Source: an uncultured Lachnospiraceae bacterium (GTDB lineage: Bacteria; Bacillota_A; Clostridia; Lachnospirales; Lachnospiraceae). From it: a DNA stretch of 43,367 nt. Positions 42,278-43,367 of the stretch are shown here, piece after piece. The notes under the pieces were generated by a model. The model had not been told where the DNA came from. It did no database searches and saw only the letters and a list, made by a program, of their open reading frames with translations. The stretch covers positions 1-43,367 of the forward strand of contig CADCIU010000022.1 in NCBI GenBank assembly GCA_902801585.1, read 5' to 3'. Numbering within the stretch: the first letter of the stretch is position 1; the number at the start of each line of letters is the position of its first letter. The position numbers and the translations under genes were made by a program.

Positions 42278-42349
42278 GTATGATCACTTCCTGCAGTATG
42301 ATCACTTCCTGTTGTATGCTCACTTTCTGTTGTATGATCACTTCCTGTT
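42278..42349. repeat. Four tandem copies of an 18-bp unit spanning a stop codon
   Basis: Plus-strand units GTATGATCACTTCCTGCA (42278-42295), then copies ending TT at 42296-42313, 42314-42331 (two changes) and 42332-42349. Read on the minus strand, each copy contains AGGAAGTGA or AGAAAGTGA. In the copy at 42332-42349 the TGA is the real stop codon of the HTH/DUF697-like gene. The array ends about 20 bases before the FRG start codon. Confidence 0.92.
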
Positions 42350-42967
42350 AAAGAAATCCGTCAGCATACTCCCGATCTGCCTGGGATCAATGCTTCCGTT
42401 ATTCTCTTCCGCGTATTTCTGCACTATTTTTACAATTCCCGGCATATAGTCGCGGAACAGCGAGGCTGCTTCCGCCTCCCAGTCGACGGTCTTGTACTCG
42501 GCATCTCCCTTGTAGACCCGCTCGAACATCGTGATGCTGATCTGGCCCGCCGCAAATGTGATGATGCCGGCAGTGACCGCGTTGAGCACCGATCCCGCCA
42601 CAGACAGTGCGGGAATGAGTTTCAGCTGGTTGAGCAGCGTTCTGCCGGCGATCGTCGTCAGCCCGGCTTTCAGGATGCTGCTCACGATCTCGTTGACCTG
42701 GGAGTTCTCTTTGATCCCGTAAGTTTTGGCGATCGCCCGCATCATGGCGGTCTGCACCGGTACAAGCACAGCGGCATCGGGCGCCGGGAGGACGTATCCG
42801 CGCGGCGTGGAAAGAATGTCGTGGCCGGACGCCCGGAGCAGGGCGACGTCTCCGACGATGATCTGGCGGCTGACGCCCAGCATTCCGGCGAGCGCCGTGG
42901 CGCTCACGGGTCCTTCCGCTGACTTTAATTTCTGATAGATTGCATTGCGGCGTTCTGCTGCATCCAT
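42338..42967 (-). CDS. HTH_11 (NiaR-like) domain fused to a DUF697-like hydrophobic domain
   Basis: A 209-residue protein. Residues 5-60 match the winged HTH of NiaR-type regulators: AERRNAIYQKLKSAEGPVSATALAGMLGVSRQIIVGDVALLRASG, with the ending STPRGYVL, given here as positions about 5-60. NiaR normally continues with a nicotinate-binding 3H domain. Here residues about 75-150 instead contain AIAKTYGIKENSQVNEIVSSIL and hydrophobic helices with LIPALSVAGSVLNAVTAGIITFAAGQ, similar to DUF697/YcjF-type segments. A charged tail follows. GAGGCGG precedes ATG 42967. It heads the operon with the FRG gene. No family member with this fusion is known to me. Confidence 0.72.
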   Translation of the reverse strand: MDAAERRNAIYQKLKSAEGPVSATALAGMLGVSRQIIVGDVALLRASGHDILSTPRGYVLPAPDAAVLVPVQTAMMRAIAKTYGIKENSQVNEIVSSILKAGLTTIAGRTLLNQLKLIPALSVAGSVLNAVTAGIITFAAGQISITMFERVYKGDAEYKTVDWEAEAASLFRDYMPGIVKIVQKYAEENNGSIDPRQIGSMLTDFFNRK

Positions 42968-43260
42968 GATGATATCCGCCTCGCTTCTACATTCCTGATT
43001 CTTCCACCCCGCACCGCGCCTTTTGCGTCACGGGTGTCAGTTTGAGGGCGGCGTACCGGCGCCACCTTCAAACGAATCCTATTTTGCCTCATTAGTCTAG
43101 CAATGTTTTTCATGACAGTAAATGGCCGCTGTTCATTCCATCCGGACTTCATCCGCGGTATACTCCAGATAGAAAACTGCGGAACGGGGCACCAGACCGC
43201 GCCGCAGACGCGGAATCTCAGGTTTTCTTCAGATGAGTGCGGCAGCATAGGGGGAACAGA
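42968..43260. other. Divergent promoter region
   Basis: This 293-bp stretch separates the HTH/DUF697-like gene from the plus-strand transporter. A minus-strand TTGCTA-N16-TAGGAT pair is seen around 43080-43110, and a plus-strand promoter at 43136-43164. No other gene is supported: the 107-codon minus frame here overlaps the HTH gene and has no ribosome site. Confidence 0.5.
43136..43164 (+). promoter_or_regulatory. Probable promoter of the NSS-type transporter gene
   Basis: TTCCAT (43136-43141) and TATACT (43159-43164) with a 17-base spacer, about 97 bases before the start codon. Confidence 0.5.
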
Positions 43261-43367
43261 ATGCAGGAGAGAGAAAACTTCGGCAGCAGGCTCGGATTTC
43301 TGCTGGTCAGCGCGGGATGCGCGATCGGAATAGGGAATGTGTGGAAATTCCCGTTCATCACGGGACA
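43261..43367 (+). CDS. Sodium-dependent transporter (NSS/SNF family), 5' end only
   Basis: The window ends inside this gene. The first 35 codons read MQERENFGSRLGFLLVSAG followed by CAIGIGNVWKFPFITG. The pattern FGSRLGF...AG.aiGiGN.WkFPf is the N-terminal signature of the neurotransmitter:sodium symporter family, whose unwound TM1 binds Na+ and an amino acid. AGGGGGA lies five bases before ATG 43261. Bacterial members usually import amino acids with Na+. Confidence 0.9.
   Translation, partial: MQERENFGSRLGFLLVSAGCAIGIGNVWKFPFITG

Noticed and set aside
41455..42967. A full phage-defence island
   Set aside because: Only the FRG protein hints at defence; no nuclease, helicase, toxin-antitoxin or phage gene is adjacent.
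42925..43248. A 107-codon minus-strand frame upstream of the HTH/DUF697-like gene
   Set aside because: It overlaps the real gene start, has no ribosome site and crosses the likely promoters of both flanking genes.

Overview
The window looks like chromosomal DNA of a Gram-positive Clostridia species, most likely a Lachnospiraceae member of moderate GC content. The pointers are a SCIFF peptide with its radical-SAM maturase (a Clostridia hallmark), a class III fructose-1,6-bisphosphatase, a class B sortase, an LCP cell-wall enzyme, several lipobox lipoproteins, AGGAGG-type ribosome binding sites and sigma-A promoters. I see no phage, transposase, CRISPR array, rRNA or plasmid genes. The region is largely housekeeping with some accessory genes.

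Layout. (1) 1-2,600: two tRNA-Ser genes (GGA and TGA anticodons), then metK behind a complete SAM-I (S-box) riboswitch with its own promoter and terminator. (2) 2,600-6,500: two small membrane proteins, cysK, and a VTC-type polyphosphate polymerase paired with a DUF4956 membrane protein. (3) 6,500-10,600: an unusually long, divergent ClpX-type unfoldase and a membrane-anchored HtrA protease with a tandem-repeat linker. (4) 10,600-13,450: a small conserved protein, a UDPGP-family nucleotidyltransferase, YlmH and a small XRE regulator. (5) 13,460-15,120: the SCIFF maturase scfB and the short precursor gene scfA. (6) 15,200-19,400: an Orn/Lys/Arg decarboxylase-family enzyme, MscL, and a UPF0158 / LCP / HPt run of genes. 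(7) 19,500-23,700: sortase B, then a glycogen branching enzyme coupled to a lipoprotein sugar-binding protein that carries a long acidic insertion. (8) 23,800-29,840: a truncated GntR/UTRA remnant, a GPH-family sugar symporter, a small charged protein, GltS coupled to a TAXI solute-binding lipoprotein, an HD hydrolase and an NhaC-type antiporter. (9) 30,000-36,700: class III FBPase, an XRE regulator, a methyltransferase, two lipoproteins and a P-loop/CYTH fusion. (10) 36,780-41,360: a complete carbohydrate ABC importer whose binding protein has an extra C-terminal membrane segment. (11) 41,450-end: an FRG-domain protein behind an unusual HTH / DUF697-like fusion, and the start of a sodium:neurotransmitter-symporter-type transporter.

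Working together: metK (feedback-controlled by SAM) and cysK handle sulfur and one-carbon metabolism. FBPase III, the branching enzyme, the UDPGP enzyme, the GPH symporter and the ABC importer point to carbohydrate uptake, gluconeogenesis and glycogen storage. ClpX-like, HtrA, LCP, sortase and MscL serve protein quality control and the cell envelope.

The most unusual signals are short tandem repeats of 12-18 bp that begin at, or lie across, stop codons of several unrelated genes; the HTH/DUF697-like plus FRG gene pair; the TAXI-GltS coupling; the binding-protein/branching-enzyme operon; and the ClpX paralogue with an altered substrate loop. Everything was read by eye; no database searches were run.
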